A program made the position numbers and the translations under genes. This document shows, in pieces, positions 17,421 through 24,672 of a DNA stretch of 26,641 nucleotides. The DNA comes from CAZKYP01 sp964556885 (GTDB lineage Bacteria; Planctomycetota; Phycisphaerae; Sedimentisphaerales; Anaerobacaceae): the NCBI GenBank assembly GCA_964556885.1, contig CAZKYP010000020.1, forward strand, positions 1 through 26,641. Reading direction: 5' to 3'. Position 1 is the stretch's first letter; every line of letters starts with the position of its first letter. The notes under the pieces are model-generated. The model did no database searches. It saw only the letters and a list, made by a program, of their open reading frames with translations, and had not been told where the DNA came from.

Positions 17421-17442
17421 AAACTGGTTGACCGGTTTTTTT
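17421..17442 (+). terminator. Terminator-like hairpin between gspF and gspG (possible partial terminator)
   Basis: AAACTGG (17421-17427) and CCGGTTT (17432-17438) pair over seven positions with one U-G wobble around a TTGA loop, followed by four more T residues. It lies just after the gspF stop and immediately before the strong gspG ribosome site. It may attenuate read-through or stabilise the 3' end of the upstream message. Confidence 0.4.
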
Positions 17443-17447
17443 AGGAG
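17443..17447 (+). promoter_or_regulatory. Strong ribosome binding site of gspG
   Basis: AGGAG sits 6 nt before the gspG ATG and is the clearest Shine-Dalgarno sequence among the gsp genes. This fits the higher demand for the major pseudopilin. Confidence 0.75.
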
Positions 17448-17453
17448 TTAGAT

Positions 17454-17900
17454 ATGGAGATTAGAAATAGAAGAACAAGAGTAAGAAGCGGTTTTACGAT
17501 GATCGAGCTTGTGGCTATGCTGATAATCATAGGTTTGCTTGCTGCGGTTGTCGGTAAAAATGTAATGGGTAAGATTGAAACCGCAAAAGTTACGACAACC
17601 AAAGCCAGTCTGAAAATCCTGCAGTCGGCTGTGAATCAGTTCAAGATGGACACAGGTCGATATCCTACCGAAGATGAAGGCCTTTCCGTTCTTGTTGAGG
17701 AGCCAAGTGACGCTCCAAACTGGCAATCCGGCGGATATCTTGAGACTACCGAGGTTCCTAAAGACGGCTGGAGCCGTGAATTTATCTATGAGCTTAATCC
17801 CGCCAGTGGTAAAGCGTTTGTGATAATCAGCTATGGCGCTGATGGTGAAGAAGGCGGTGAAGAAAACGATGCGGACCTTTACAGCACCGACGCCCATTGA
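17454..17900 (+). CDS. gspG: Major pseudopilin GspG
   Basis: A 148-residue class III-signal protein. The basic leader ends at G13, followed by FTMIE, so prepilin peptidase should cleave between G13 and F14 and E18 is the conserved +5 glutamate. The hydrophobic helix (LVAMLIIIGLLAAVVGKNVM) follows directly. TGRYPTEDEGLSVL (about 63-76) and the C-terminal SYGADGEEGGEENDADL match the GspG signature, including the calcium-binding loop. The protein would polymerise into the pseudopilus that pushes substrate through the secretin. The strong AGGAG site upstream and the terminator-like hairpin ahead of it suggest separately tuned expression. gspH begins inside its last codons. Confidence 0.95.
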   Translation: MEIRNRRTRVRSGFTMIELVAMLIIIGLLAAVVGKNVMGKIETAKVTTTKASLKILQSAVNQFKMDTGRYPTEDEGLSVLVEEPSDAPNWQSGGYLETTEVPKDGWSREFIYELNPASGKAFVIISYGADGEEGGEENDADLYSTDAH

Positions 17901-18483
17901 TTATCGTGAGATAAATTATTCACGAACGATACCGATATGTAACAGGCTGATCGGCCGCTGCGGCGGCTTTACATTTATTGAGCTGGTAATCGTAACTGCT
18001 ATTGTGGGGATGTTTGTCGTCCTGGCGCAATCCCGGCTTTTCGGTTTGCTTAGAAAGAACACCTTCAAGTCACAGGTTCAGGAATTTATCTCGGTGATGC
18101 AGATGGCCGCTACTGCGGCCTCGGAAAGCGACAGAAGATATGAAGTGATTGTCGATATTGCGAATCAGAGCTTTGTCCTTCGACAGATAACCTCGCCTGA
18201 TTTGTCAGCGATTCTCGAAGAGGAGATTATGGTCGAGAGTCAATTTACTGATAATTGTCGAGTGGTTTACGTCCAGTTTGACGACGGAGATTACACTCAC
18301 GAAGGACAGGCAAAATTCAGGGCCGGACGTTCCGGCTGGGCGTACGGTGGAAAGGTTGTTTTACTTGATGAGAATCAACAGCCTTATTCGATTGTGGTAA
18401 ATCGTCTTAACAGGATAATTGAATTGAAAGAAAATGATGTAGAGCTTTTAGAGCCGAAACGGCCGGATGAAGTTTTATTTTGA
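17869..18483 (+). CDS. gspH: Minor pseudopilin GspH-like
   Basis: The product is 204 residues from the ATG at 17869, overlapping gspG by 32 nt. ATGs at 17833 and 17842 in the same frame are possible but would lengthen the overlap and the leader. The prepilin site is CGG|FTFIELVIVTAIVGMF, with cleavage after G33 and the +5 glutamate at E38. The leader is longer than in most pseudopilins. After the hydrophobic helix the sequence has the coiled segment and beta-rich head usual for GspH/FimT-type proteins, including the GRSGWAYGGKV segment. GspH sits in the GspH-I-J-K tip complex of the pseudopilus. The identification rests on the cleavage site, length and gene order (G-H-I). Confidence 0.82.
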   Translation: MRTFTAPTPIDYREINYSRTIPICNRLIGRCGGFTFIELVIVTAIVGMFVVLAQSRLFGLLRKNTFKSQVQEFISVMQMAATAASESDRRYEVIVDIANQSFVLRQITSPDLSAILEEEIMVESQFTDNCRVVYVQFDDGDYTHEGQAKFRAGRSGWAYGGKVVLLDENQQPYSIVVNRLNRIIELKENDVELLEPKRPDEVLF

Positions 18484-18506
18484 TCATAACGTAGACCAGT
18501 GTAATT

Positions 18507-19304
18507 ATGCATTATAAAGTTCATATAAATTCGGTAAGAGGCTTCACTTTGTTGGAGGTTATGACAGCGTTGATCATACTTGCGCTTGTATGTTCCAGCG
18601 TATTGGTCGTGATTAACAATTGTGTGGCTTCTGCGGCTGGTTCGAGGCTGCAAATGCAGGCCTTTGAGGTCGCTCGTGAAAATATGGAACAGCTTCTTGC
18701 GTCCGAGTCGCTTAGCGAAAAAGTCGAGTACGGCAGCAGCAATAAATATCCGGATATCGGATGGAAGACGTCTGTAGAGGCGTTTTATGAGCCGATAACG
18801 GCTCGAATGTGGATCAGAGGAGTATGCTCGGCCGAATATAAGGATGCGGATGGAGAAATACAGACGGTTGAACTGTCTCATTGGCTGACAGATTTGACTA
18901 AGGAACAGTTGCTTGAAATGATGAACCAGGAAGGGGATGAGAAGCTTGAGGGAGAGCTTTTTGAGACATTGGAAGAAGCTGCAGAATATGCAGGCGTAGA
19001 TGTTGAAACTATCGAGAAGTGGCTTGAGGACGGCATGCTTACAACTGAGGACGGCTTATTTATCAGGAGCAACCTCGATATTTATAAAGAAAGTAACGGC
19101 AATCCGAGTGAAGAGCAAAAGAATCAGCAGGTACAATCTGTATCTGAGATCGAGGAAATTATATCAGGCAGGACCGGCGGACAAAATAAGGAAGGTGCAG
19201 AAGGATGGGAGGATGAGATTGATCCTAAAACAGGATTGACATACGGAGAGCTTGAGAACATGGATTTCTCTGAAATATGGGAATTAATGAAGAATCGAAA
19301 GTGA
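18507..19304 (+). CDS. gspI: Minor pseudopilin GspI-like with long acidic extension and HTH-like segment
   Basis: The protein has 265 residues, about twice the usual length of GspI (about 120-130). The prepilin site is RG12|FTLLE, with the +5 glutamate at E17 and a helix of about 20 hydrophobic residues. Residues to about 123 form an ordinary GspI head (WKTSVEAFYEPITARMWIRG). Beyond that is a very acidic extension. Within it, residues 153-194 read like an excisionase/MerR-type helix-turn-helix: an EEAAEYAGV helix, TIEKWLEDG recognition-helix pattern, and a DGLFIRSNLDIY wing ending. Acidic residues replace most DNA-contacting basics, so a protein-binding role is likelier than DNA binding. The tail ends TYGELENMDFSEIWELMKN, probably helical. 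It starts 23 nt after gspH without a clear ribosome site. Confidence 0.82.
   Translation: MHYKVHINSVRGFTLLEVMTALIILALVCSSVLVVINNCVASAAGSRLQMQAFEVARENMEQLLASESLSEKVEYGSSNKYPDIGWKTSVEAFYEPITARMWIRGVCSAEYKDADGEIQTVELSHWLTDLTKEQLLEMMNQEGDEKLEGELFETLEEAAEYAGVDVETIEKWLEDGMLTTEDGLFIRSNLDIYKESNGNPSEEQKNQQVQSVSEIEEIISGRTGGQNKEGAEGWEDEIDPKTGLTYGELENMDFSEIWELMKNRK
18963..19088 (+). other. Excisionase/MerR-like helix-turn-helix segment inside gspI
   Basis: Codons 153-194 of gspI match the layout of HTH_17-type domains: a Leu-x-Glu-Glu-Ala-Ala first helix, a Gly-Val turn, a T-I-x-x-W recognition helix, an E-D-G-x-L turn, then a short strand and Leu-Asp-Ile-Tyr end. About 11 acidic against 2 basic residues argue against DNA contact. 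The match is by eye. Confidence 0.5.
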
Positions 19305-20119
19305 TAGGGAATTTAATTCGGAAGATGAACAGGCACAGATCACAACAAGGTTTCTCACTGGCCGAAATTATGGCATCTTTGACAATAGGTGCCCTGATTT
19401 TAATTGGGGTGCTCGGTGTTTATGAACGCGCCGAACGTTCGGCTGAAGTGGTGACGAGCAGGCTTGAACGTTTCAGGTTGCCGTCTGAGGTTCTCCAGCG
19501 TATATCCGAAGACCTGGATGATATCATATCGTCAGGTTCTGATACGGAAGTCACAATTGAAAATGCGGTTTCACACGGTTTCCCGACGGCCAGGCTGAAA
19601 ATTACAAACAAGTTTACCGACAGTCAAAATGTGGAGCAGAAATTTGAAGAGGTAATATGGCAGAGCAGCTATGACTATGAGAACCTTAATGAAGGACTTG
19701 TTTTGTATCGCGGTCATGGAGGAATGGCGATGGAAGATAGTTTACTGGACAAGGGCAAAGAGGACTGGGAAAAAGAGCTTCTTATCCCGATTTGCGATGG
19801 CGTTACTTTATTTAAGATAAATGTCATAAGCGGCGAGCAATTACTGGACAGGTGGGGCGGGCCGCTTCCCACGGGTATCAGGATAACACTATCCTTCGCC
19901 GAGCCTTTTAGAAATACCGACGGCAGTCTGGACGTAGCAGAAGAGGATAAAATTGTTAGAACCATCGCTATCGATAGAACCAGGAAAATCAGCTTTTTGA
20001 TAGAAGGACAGGAAATTCAGGATAGCAATGAAATCGGAGCTGATAAAACACCGGTCGGTTCGGTTAGCAACGGGAAATCGTCGACGGGCGGGACCAAAAC
20101 AGCGGAAAAAACAAAATGA
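19301..20119 (+). CDS. gspJ: Minor pseudopilin GspJ-like
   Basis: The product is 272 residues from the GTG at 19301. That codon forms GTGA with the gspI stop, a typical coupled start. An ATG at 19277 in the same frame is the alternative and would add 8 residues and a longer overlap. The leader ends QQG17, followed by FSLAE, so cleavage is after G17 and the +5 glutamate is E22. The helix ASLTIGALILIGVLGVYERA follows. The head domain is about 220 residues, the size of GspJ, and has beta-rich blocks such as KENTD-type loops and RITLSFAEPF near the end. GspJ binds GspI and GspK at the pseudopilus tip. A charged, Ser/Gly/Lys-rich tail closes the protein. gspK starts in an ATGA overlap at the 3' end. 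Confidence 0.83.
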   Translation: MIGNLIRKMNRHRSQQGFSLAEIMASLTIGALILIGVLGVYERAERSAEVVTSRLERFRLPSEVLQRISEDLDDIISSGSDTEVTIENAVSHGFPTARLKITNKFTDSQNVEQKFEEVIWQSSYDYENLNEGLVLYRGHGGMAMEDSLLDKGKEDWEKELLIPICDGVTLFKINVISGEQLLDRWGGPLPTGIRITLSFAEPFRNTDGSLDVAEEDKIVRTIAIDRTRKISFLIEGQEIQDSNEIGADKTPVGSVSNGKSSTGGTKTAEKTK

Positions 20120-21405
20120 ATGTCAATAAAATCAACAATTTAAATAATTCCCGTGACCGGTCCGGAATCGTCCTGTTGGTCACGTTGGTATTATTGGTTG
20201 TACTTGCAACCCTGGGTTATACGCTGAGCAGTCGTGTTGCGGCTCAGCGACATCGGAATCAATATGTCATCGATTACAGCAAGGCCAGATATGGGTGTGA
20301 GTCGGCGGTTAAATATGCTCTTGCTACTCTGGAAGAAATTAATCCGGAATTAATTGAGCGTCCGAATGAGCCGGATTTTTCCGATTTATTCGCTCTTAGT
20401 GAGGCCCAATACCAGGAACTTCTGGAACAGTGGCGTCAGGAATATATGAAAGCGGAGATTTATGGGAACAAGAGCGCCGATAGCAAGAAGGATGTTAAGA
20501 AAAAGGGAGATATTGTCGATATCAATCACGAAGATAATGAGGTAGCTAATTATAATTTTCTTCAAATACGGGGCCCGTACGGCCCATCGTGGCCTTTTGT
20601 CGCCGAGCCGGTTGAGTTTGAAATCGGTTCTGCACAGGTCCGGATTGAGATCGAGGACGAAAATGCGAAATATCCGCTCGGATGGGCGCTTCTGAATGAT
20701 GAGCAGGTTGCACGTGAGGCCGCGACGGGTTTTGAGATATTTTGTGAATGGATGAAACTTAGTCCTGAGCAGGTGGAATCATTGAAACAGGGATTAACGC
20801 AAATAGGAGAAATAAAACCTTTCGAGATCGAATTCAAACAGATAACGAAAACGATAAGAAAACCTGTCACGACAAAGGCCATCAATACCAACAGCCGTAT
20901 AAAGACAACTCCGCGAACGCGGATAGAAAGGAAAACCACGACTGTTTCCGAACAGGTTAATGAGCAAACGACACATTTTGCGAAATTATTTCATAGTTCA
21001 TTTATAGATATCGAGGATCTTGCAAGACCGACTTTGATTAGTGAGGACCGAAAAGAATCGGCTTTGAAATATATGGGAATTTGGGGAACGAGACAAATAA
21101 ACATCAATACGGCACCGCGACATGTTTTGGAAGCGGCGTTTGTTTTTGGAGGTGATGAAGTCGAAATTGCGGACCAAATCATTCAGCTAAGACGACAAAA
21201 GCCGTTTACTAACATAGAGGATTTAAAAAAGGAATTGTCCCGTTATTCCGACGCGATCAGCAAGTGCGAAAAATATATTACGACGGTCAGTAATGTATTC
21301 ACCATCAGAATAACCTCGACGAACGGGATAGCAAAGGCATCGTCGGTTATAGCGATAATTAAGGATGGTGACAAAGTTAATAGAATTGCCGTTATCAACG
21401 GTTGA
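20116..21405 (+). CDS. gspK: Minor pseudopilin GspK
   Basis: The protein has 429 residues. The prepilin-like site is DRSG17|IVLLVTLVLLVVLATLGYTL. The +5 residue is valine rather than glutamate, as usual for GspK, which caps the tip and has no preceding subunit to bind. The ordered head has RIEIEDENAKYPL (about 176-188). A later helix-hairpin-helix-like block, INTAPRHVLEAAF (about 331-343) and then KPFTNIEDLKKEL, is diagnostic of GspK. An insertion at residues 242-276 is strongly basic and threonine-rich (ten Lys/Arg against one acidic), lying in the region of the GspK alpha-domain. The gene overlaps gspJ by 4 nt, and gspL follows after 32 nt. Confidence 0.9.
   Translation: MNVNKINNLNNSRDRSGIVLLVTLVLLVVLATLGYTLSSRVAAQRHRNQYVIDYSKARYGCESAVKYALATLEEINPELIERPNEPDFSDLFALSEAQYQELLEQWRQEYMKAEIYGNKSADSKKDVKKKGDIVDINHEDNEVANYNFLQIRGPYGPSWPFVAEPVEFEIGSAQVRIEIEDENAKYPLGWALLNDEQVAREAATGFEIFCEWMKLSPEQVESLKQGLTQIGEIKPFEIEFKQITKTIRKPVTTKAINTNSRIKTTPRTRIERKTTTVSEQVNEQTTHFAKLFHSSFIDIEDLARPTLISEDRKESALKYMGIWGTRQININTAPRHVLEAAFVFGGDEVEIADQIIQLRRQKPFTNIEDLKKELSRYSDAISKCEKYITTVSNVFTIRITSTNGIAKASSVIAIIKDGDKVNRIAVING
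20839..20943 (+). other. Basic Thr/Lys/Arg-rich insertion in gspK
   Basis: Codons 242-276 of gspK encode about ten Lys/Arg and one Glu, interspersed with threonines (TKTIRKPVTTKAI, then RTRIERKTTT). It contrasts with the acidic extension of GspI, with which GspK should form the tip complex. Confidence 0.6.
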
Positions 21406-21423
21406 ACAGTGATTAAATATTTT

Positions 21424-21427
21424 GGAG
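21424..21427 (+). promoter_or_regulatory. Ribosome binding site that decides the gspL start
   Basis: GGAG lies 10 nt before the GTG at 21438 but only 1 nt before the in-frame GTG at 21429. The later codon is therefore the likelier start. Confidence 0.55.
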
Positions 21428-21437
21428 TGTGAATATT

Positions 21438-22919
21438 GTGAAATCACGGAATTGCCTGGGAATTTATATTAGCAGGAACAGGGCAACAGTAGTCTGCCTT
21501 GATTTGCAGGATAGCGGTGAAAATGTTTTGGGCCACTTTAGTGTGTCCGTGGAAAACCAGGAACAACATGACATGCAGGCGCTTGTGGGCCTTATTGTTG
21601 AGGGTTGCAGGGAAAAGGGTTGGAAGTTCTCCGAGGTTACGATTGCTTTAGATTGTGCGATGGTCATGCAACACAGTGTTCACAGCGAGTTTAATGACCC
21701 CCGGCAGATTCGTGCCACAATTAGATTCGATACCGAAGAAGCCCTGGCGACGGACATCAGCGAGGTCGGGTTGGCTTTTGAGGTTACTTCGACCGACGAA
21801 ACCGGTTCGGAGTTGACTGTTTTTACTGCTCAGAAAAATATACTTTCAGAAATCCTCATCGCTTTGCAGCGTTATAATCTTGATCCGGTTATCATGGAAC
21901 CGGACGTTAATTGCCTTTCGCGGTTCATTCGCAGGAAAATAAATTCCGGCCAGTCCGGACAAACCGGGATTTTATACGGACTGCTTTCACAGCGTAACGG
22001 TTATCTTATTATGCCGCCCGGGGCCGATGCCGATTCGAAACAGAAGTCGTCGGTAGTCAGGACGTTTCTTGTTGGTTCGGGACAGGATAAAAGCCAGCTA
22101 TTGACCAGGGAAATTCTTGTCACTACTGGGTTAGTCGAAAATATCAGCCGGGTGAATAGCCTGAAAATTTTCGATTTCGCCGGGACTGTAGATTCCCGGC
22201 AGCTTGGCGAAAGGCTGGGTATTGCCGGTGAGGAAATTGATTTGTCCGGGATAGCCGGATTTGTTGCACCGGATGTGTCGGATAACGCTAATCCGGTCGA
22301 TTTTACAATTGCGTATGGGGCGGCTTTGGCCGGTTCGGAGAAGGCCGTTCATATCGCGAATTTCCGCGACGACTTCAATCCGTACCAGGGCAAAAAAATA
22401 AGGATGCAGAAGGCGCTAAAGTTCGCCGCAACATCTGTTGCCGTTCTGTTATTAGCGGCCGGCCTTTATTTCCAGATGCAGTTATTCAATGTCAATCGGG
22501 ACAGGAATAACTTGCGCAGCAAGTTCAGTAAAGACTATTTTGCCGTTACGCTGGATAAGCTGGAGGACGATGTTACGATCAGAGAAGCTGTAAGGAAGCT
22601 CGGTGGTATATACAGACGAGTCGAATTGGAAAAAAAAGGAATTGTTACGGATGATAACAGGTCAATAGCTTCTAAATTGACTTTGGTTTTGGCGGCTTTA
22701 AACAAATGTGCGGCGAAAACAGATTTGAATATAAACACTATTACTATTACATCCAGAGACATTAATATTGTCGGTGATACGTCCGGTCGTTCGAATACGA
22801 TGGCTTTATTTGAAGAGATCAGAAACAGCGGTTTGGAGATTCCCCAGCCCAATTATGAATTAAGGGGTAATCGTGACAACTTTAGCATAAGTTTAACGGT
22901 TGCAAAAAAAGATAATTAA
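21438..22919 (+). CDS. gspL: GspL-like type II secretion protein (actin-like cytoplasmic domain, diverged)
   Basis: The product is 493 residues from the GTG at 21438. The cytoplasmic part, about 1-325, has the layout of an actin-fold PilM/GspL domain: LGIYISRNRATVVCLDL at the start, then EVTIALDCAMVMQHSV, RATIRFDTEEAL, and a late FTIAYGAALAGSE. A membrane helix lies at about 329-347 (FAATSVAVLLLAAGLYF), preceded by NFRDDFNPYQGKK, the usual charged juxtamembrane segment. The periplasmic part, about 350-493, ends with LNINTITITSRDINIVGDTS and SISLTVAKKDN, a ferredoxin-like beta fold. GspL links GspE to GspM and the platform. The order K-L-M and the single membrane helix support the call; a PilM-PilN fusion is the near alternative and would play the same role. 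Confidence 0.75.
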   Translation: MKSRNCLGIYISRNRATVVCLDLQDSGENVLGHFSVSVENQEQHDMQALVGLIVEGCREKGWKFSEVTIALDCAMVMQHSVHSEFNDPRQIRATIRFDTEEALATDISEVGLAFEVTSTDETGSELTVFTAQKNILSEILIALQRYNLDPVIMEPDVNCLSRFIRRKINSGQSGQTGILYGLLSQRNGYLIMPPGADADSKQKSSVVRTFLVGSGQDKSQLLTREILVTTGLVENISRVNSLKIFDFAGTVDSRQLGERLGIAGEEIDLSGIAGFVAPDVSDNANPVDFTIAYGAALAGSEKAVHIANFRDDFNPYQGKKIRMQKALKFAATSVAVLLLAAGLYFQMQLFNVNRDRNNLRSKFSKDYFAVTLDKLEDDVTIREAVRKLGGIYRRVELEKKGIVTDDNRSIASKLTLVLAALNKCAAKTDLNINTITITSRDINIVGDTSGRSNTMALFEEIRNSGLEIPQPNYELRGNRDNFSISLTVAKKDN

Positions 22920-22930
22920 ACAGGTAATAC

Positions 22931-23431
22931 ATGAAAAATATTTATAAGAATCCGATTTTATATTACATAGTGGTTCCTGTTATCATTGGCTTATGGCCTA
23001 TATTAATTTGTACTATTTATTTGCCGGAAGCCGAGCAAGGTAAGCTGGCTGATATCAAACAGTACAATGACGCAAACGATATAATGTTGCAGATTATTGC
23101 TCTTGATCCGGGCCGCCTGGATTTTACGGATGTGAATGATGTCGGAGTCGAGTTTACCTATGATCGTGCGGTTGAAATGGTTACTGCATTGTGTGGGATA
23201 CCTCCGAGTAAATACGAGCTTAATTCCAGTGCGATAATAGATAGTCGAGGGCAGAAAAGCCAGAACGCCAATGTGGATTTAAAACAGATTGACATACTCA
23301 GATTTGCCAGATTTTTATCGACGATTCAGTTTCGCTGGCCGGATCTGCAGTGTGAACGGCTCAAGCTGACAAAAAACGAAGGGCTGCCCGATATGTGGAA
23401 GGCCGATATCGAATTCAAGTATTATTATTGA
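22931..23431 (+). CDS. gspM: GspM-like type II secretion membrane protein (diverged)
   Basis: The product is 166 residues with one membrane helix near the N-terminus (ILYYIVVPVIIGLWPILICT, about 9-28) and a periplasmic remainder. The latter has a helical segment (about 35-60), then a compact alpha/beta part ending LPDMWKADIEFKYYY, consistent with the ferredoxin-like fold of GspM/PilO. No motif identifies it alone. The assignment relies on position 11 nt after gspL, size and topology. GspM stabilises GspL in the inner membrane. It is the last gene of the gsp run; no GspN or GspO is seen downstream. Confidence 0.6.
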   Translation: MKNIYKNPILYYIVVPVIIGLWPILICTIYLPEAEQGKLADIKQYNDANDIMLQIIALDPGRLDFTDVNDVGVEFTYDRAVEMVTALCGIPPSKYELNSSAIIDSRGQKSQNANVDLKQIDILRFARFLSTIQFRWPDLQCERLKLTKNEGLPDMWKADIEFKYYY

Positions 23432-23744
23432 AATAACCAACCTTCCCTCTTATGTAAAAAACGCCGGTCCGATTATCGGCTCTTCTTCGAGTCCGAATGG
23501 GTTGATTCTTCGTGACAGCCGCATTTTGGGACCTTTCCGAATGTCCGGAAAAAGCTGCACGGATGCTGATTCAAAGGCATTTTTTGGCGTTGCATACAGA
23601 CCACTTCTTTGAACCGCAGTTTTACATCCGAAAAATCTCTATTTTTTAACAAACTGTGAATCGGCGGCTGTTTTTTAACGATAAAGATATTGGTCTGCAT
23701 TTAGCAGAAGGGTGTTTTTATTGACTTGTTGTGGAGATGTCTGA
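23432..23744. other. Intergenic stretch after the gsp locus, 313 bp
   Basis: It contains a weak 4-bp GCCG/CGGC hairpin at about 23463-23480, flanked by an A-run on the left and a TC-rich stretch on the right. It might terminate either strand, but the stem is short. A minus-strand 75-codon frame (23473-23700) is listed separately. GGAG at 23733-23736 is the ribosome site of the next gene. Confidence 0.5.
23473..23700 (-). CDS. Possible small cysteine-containing protein (doubtful)
   Basis: This 75-codon frame has no recognisable family. It contains a cysteine/histidine cluster in its second half (VVCMQRQKMPLNQHPC, then KVPKCGCHEES), which could bind a metal, and a plain C-terminal tail. There is no ribosome site before the ATG. 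Immediately beyond the stop, on the minus strand, lies a GCCG/CGGC hairpin with a GTTTTTT run, weak support for a transcription unit ending there. It may be a real small protein or a chance frame in a spacer. Codon use looks no worse than in the neighbours. Confidence 0.25.
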   Translation of the reverse strand: MQTNIFIVKKQPPIHSLLKNRDFSDVKLRFKEVVCMQRQKMPLNQHPCSFFRTFGKVPKCGCHEESTHSDSKKSR

Positions 23745-24512
23745 ATGCGAATTCGGTATGTAGTTTCGACGATGGTGTTCTGGGGGAATGAGCATTCTCT
23801 CTCTTTTGAACAGGAGTGTCAGTTTTTAAGCTCGCAGGGATTCGGGATTGAATTGTGGCCTAATATCAAAGGTCACAGTGAATGTCGTTACGAGAGGCGT
23901 AACTGGCACCGACTGGCGGCTGCGACACAGGATATGCTGGTTGTAATACGTTCTCGCGATGATAATCCCACATTGGAACAGTGGAACGAGCAGATTGAGT
24001 GTGCAAAGCTCTTAAATGCGAGCATTGTCACTGATTTGAAGAGCATCGGTATTCCCGAAAATATGGAACTTAACGGTTTTGGTTTCGCCACGGATGTTGC
24101 GAGACTGGCTGAGAAGAATGATGTCAAGTTGAGTCTTGAAACAGGCAAGCTGCCCGTACTCAAAAAAGCCGCGGAAAAATTACAGTCCGTCTGGTATTGT
24201 CTTGATACCGGCTATGCCAATTTGGATAGTGAATATTCCTTCAAGCAGTACGTGGAAGAACTGGCACCGAGAGTGGCACTTCTTCATTTAACTGATAATT
24301 ACGGCCAAACGGACGACCATGAACCGCCCGGCTTGCAGGGCGGCACACCCAGAGAGAACTGGGATTACTTATTAAACGTCTTGAACAGGTACGATAATGA
24401 TATTATCGGCTCGTTTGAAATGTGTCCCTGTATGCCGCATGTTATGATACGTCAGGCCAGCGAGTTTATGTTTGATGTATTGCAATGGCCCGATCGGCCT
24501 GTAAAAAGTTAA
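23745..24512 (+). CDS. Sugar phosphate isomerase/epimerase-like TIM-barrel protein
   Basis: A 255-residue protein of the AP-endonuclease-2/xylose-isomerase-like superfamily. Blocks along the barrel are GFGIELWPNI (about 32-41), DDNPTLEQWNEQIECAKLL, then LSLETGKLPVLKKAA (about 129-143). WYCLDTGYANLD with the metal-site aspartate follows, then ALLHLTDNYGQTDDHEPPG (about 179-197) with a His and several Asp residues, and IIGSFEMCP near the end. Such proteins isomerise or epimerise sugars or inositols with divalent metal. GGAG lies 8 nt before the ATG. It is preceded by a spacer and followed by 160 nt, so it may be its own transcription unit. The substrate is not readable from the sequence. Confidence 0.82.
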   Translation: MRIRYVVSTMVFWGNEHSLSFEQECQFLSSQGFGIELWPNIKGHSECRYERRNWHRLAAATQDMLVVIRSRDDNPTLEQWNEQIECAKLLNASIVTDLKSIGIPENMELNGFGFATDVARLAEKNDVKLSLETGKLPVLKKAAEKLQSVWYCLDTGYANLDSEYSFKQYVEELAPRVALLHLTDNYGQTDDHEPPGLQGGTPRENWDYLLNVLNRYDNDIIGSFEMCPCMPHVMIRQASEFMFDVLQWPDRPVKS

Positions 24513-24554
24513 GCACATAAACCGTAATTGTTATTTGAATCGGCCTGATATGAG

Positions 24555-24582
24555 GATTTTGTGAAGTTGGTCGGACAAAATC
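24555..24582. repeat. 8-bp perfect inverted repeat upstream of the CsgG-like lipoprotein gene
   Basis: GATTTTGT (24555-24562) and ACAAAATC (24575-24582) are exact reverse complements around a 12-nt loop. The right half extends to AGG, and a CCTGAT lies a few bases before the left half. No T-run follows. It may be an operator or a transcript 3'-end hairpin of the preceding gene. Confidence 0.4.
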
Positions 24583-24672
24583 AGGAAAGACATTAATAAT
24601 TTTATCGTATTTGTATATGCTTAAAGGTGAAATATATAAGATAACCAATCTATTCTGTGGGAGACAAGGACT

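Noticed and set aside
17448..17897. 149-codon minus-strand frame opposite gspG
   Set aside because: It exactly shadows gspG, whose prepilin and calcium motifs are unmistakable.
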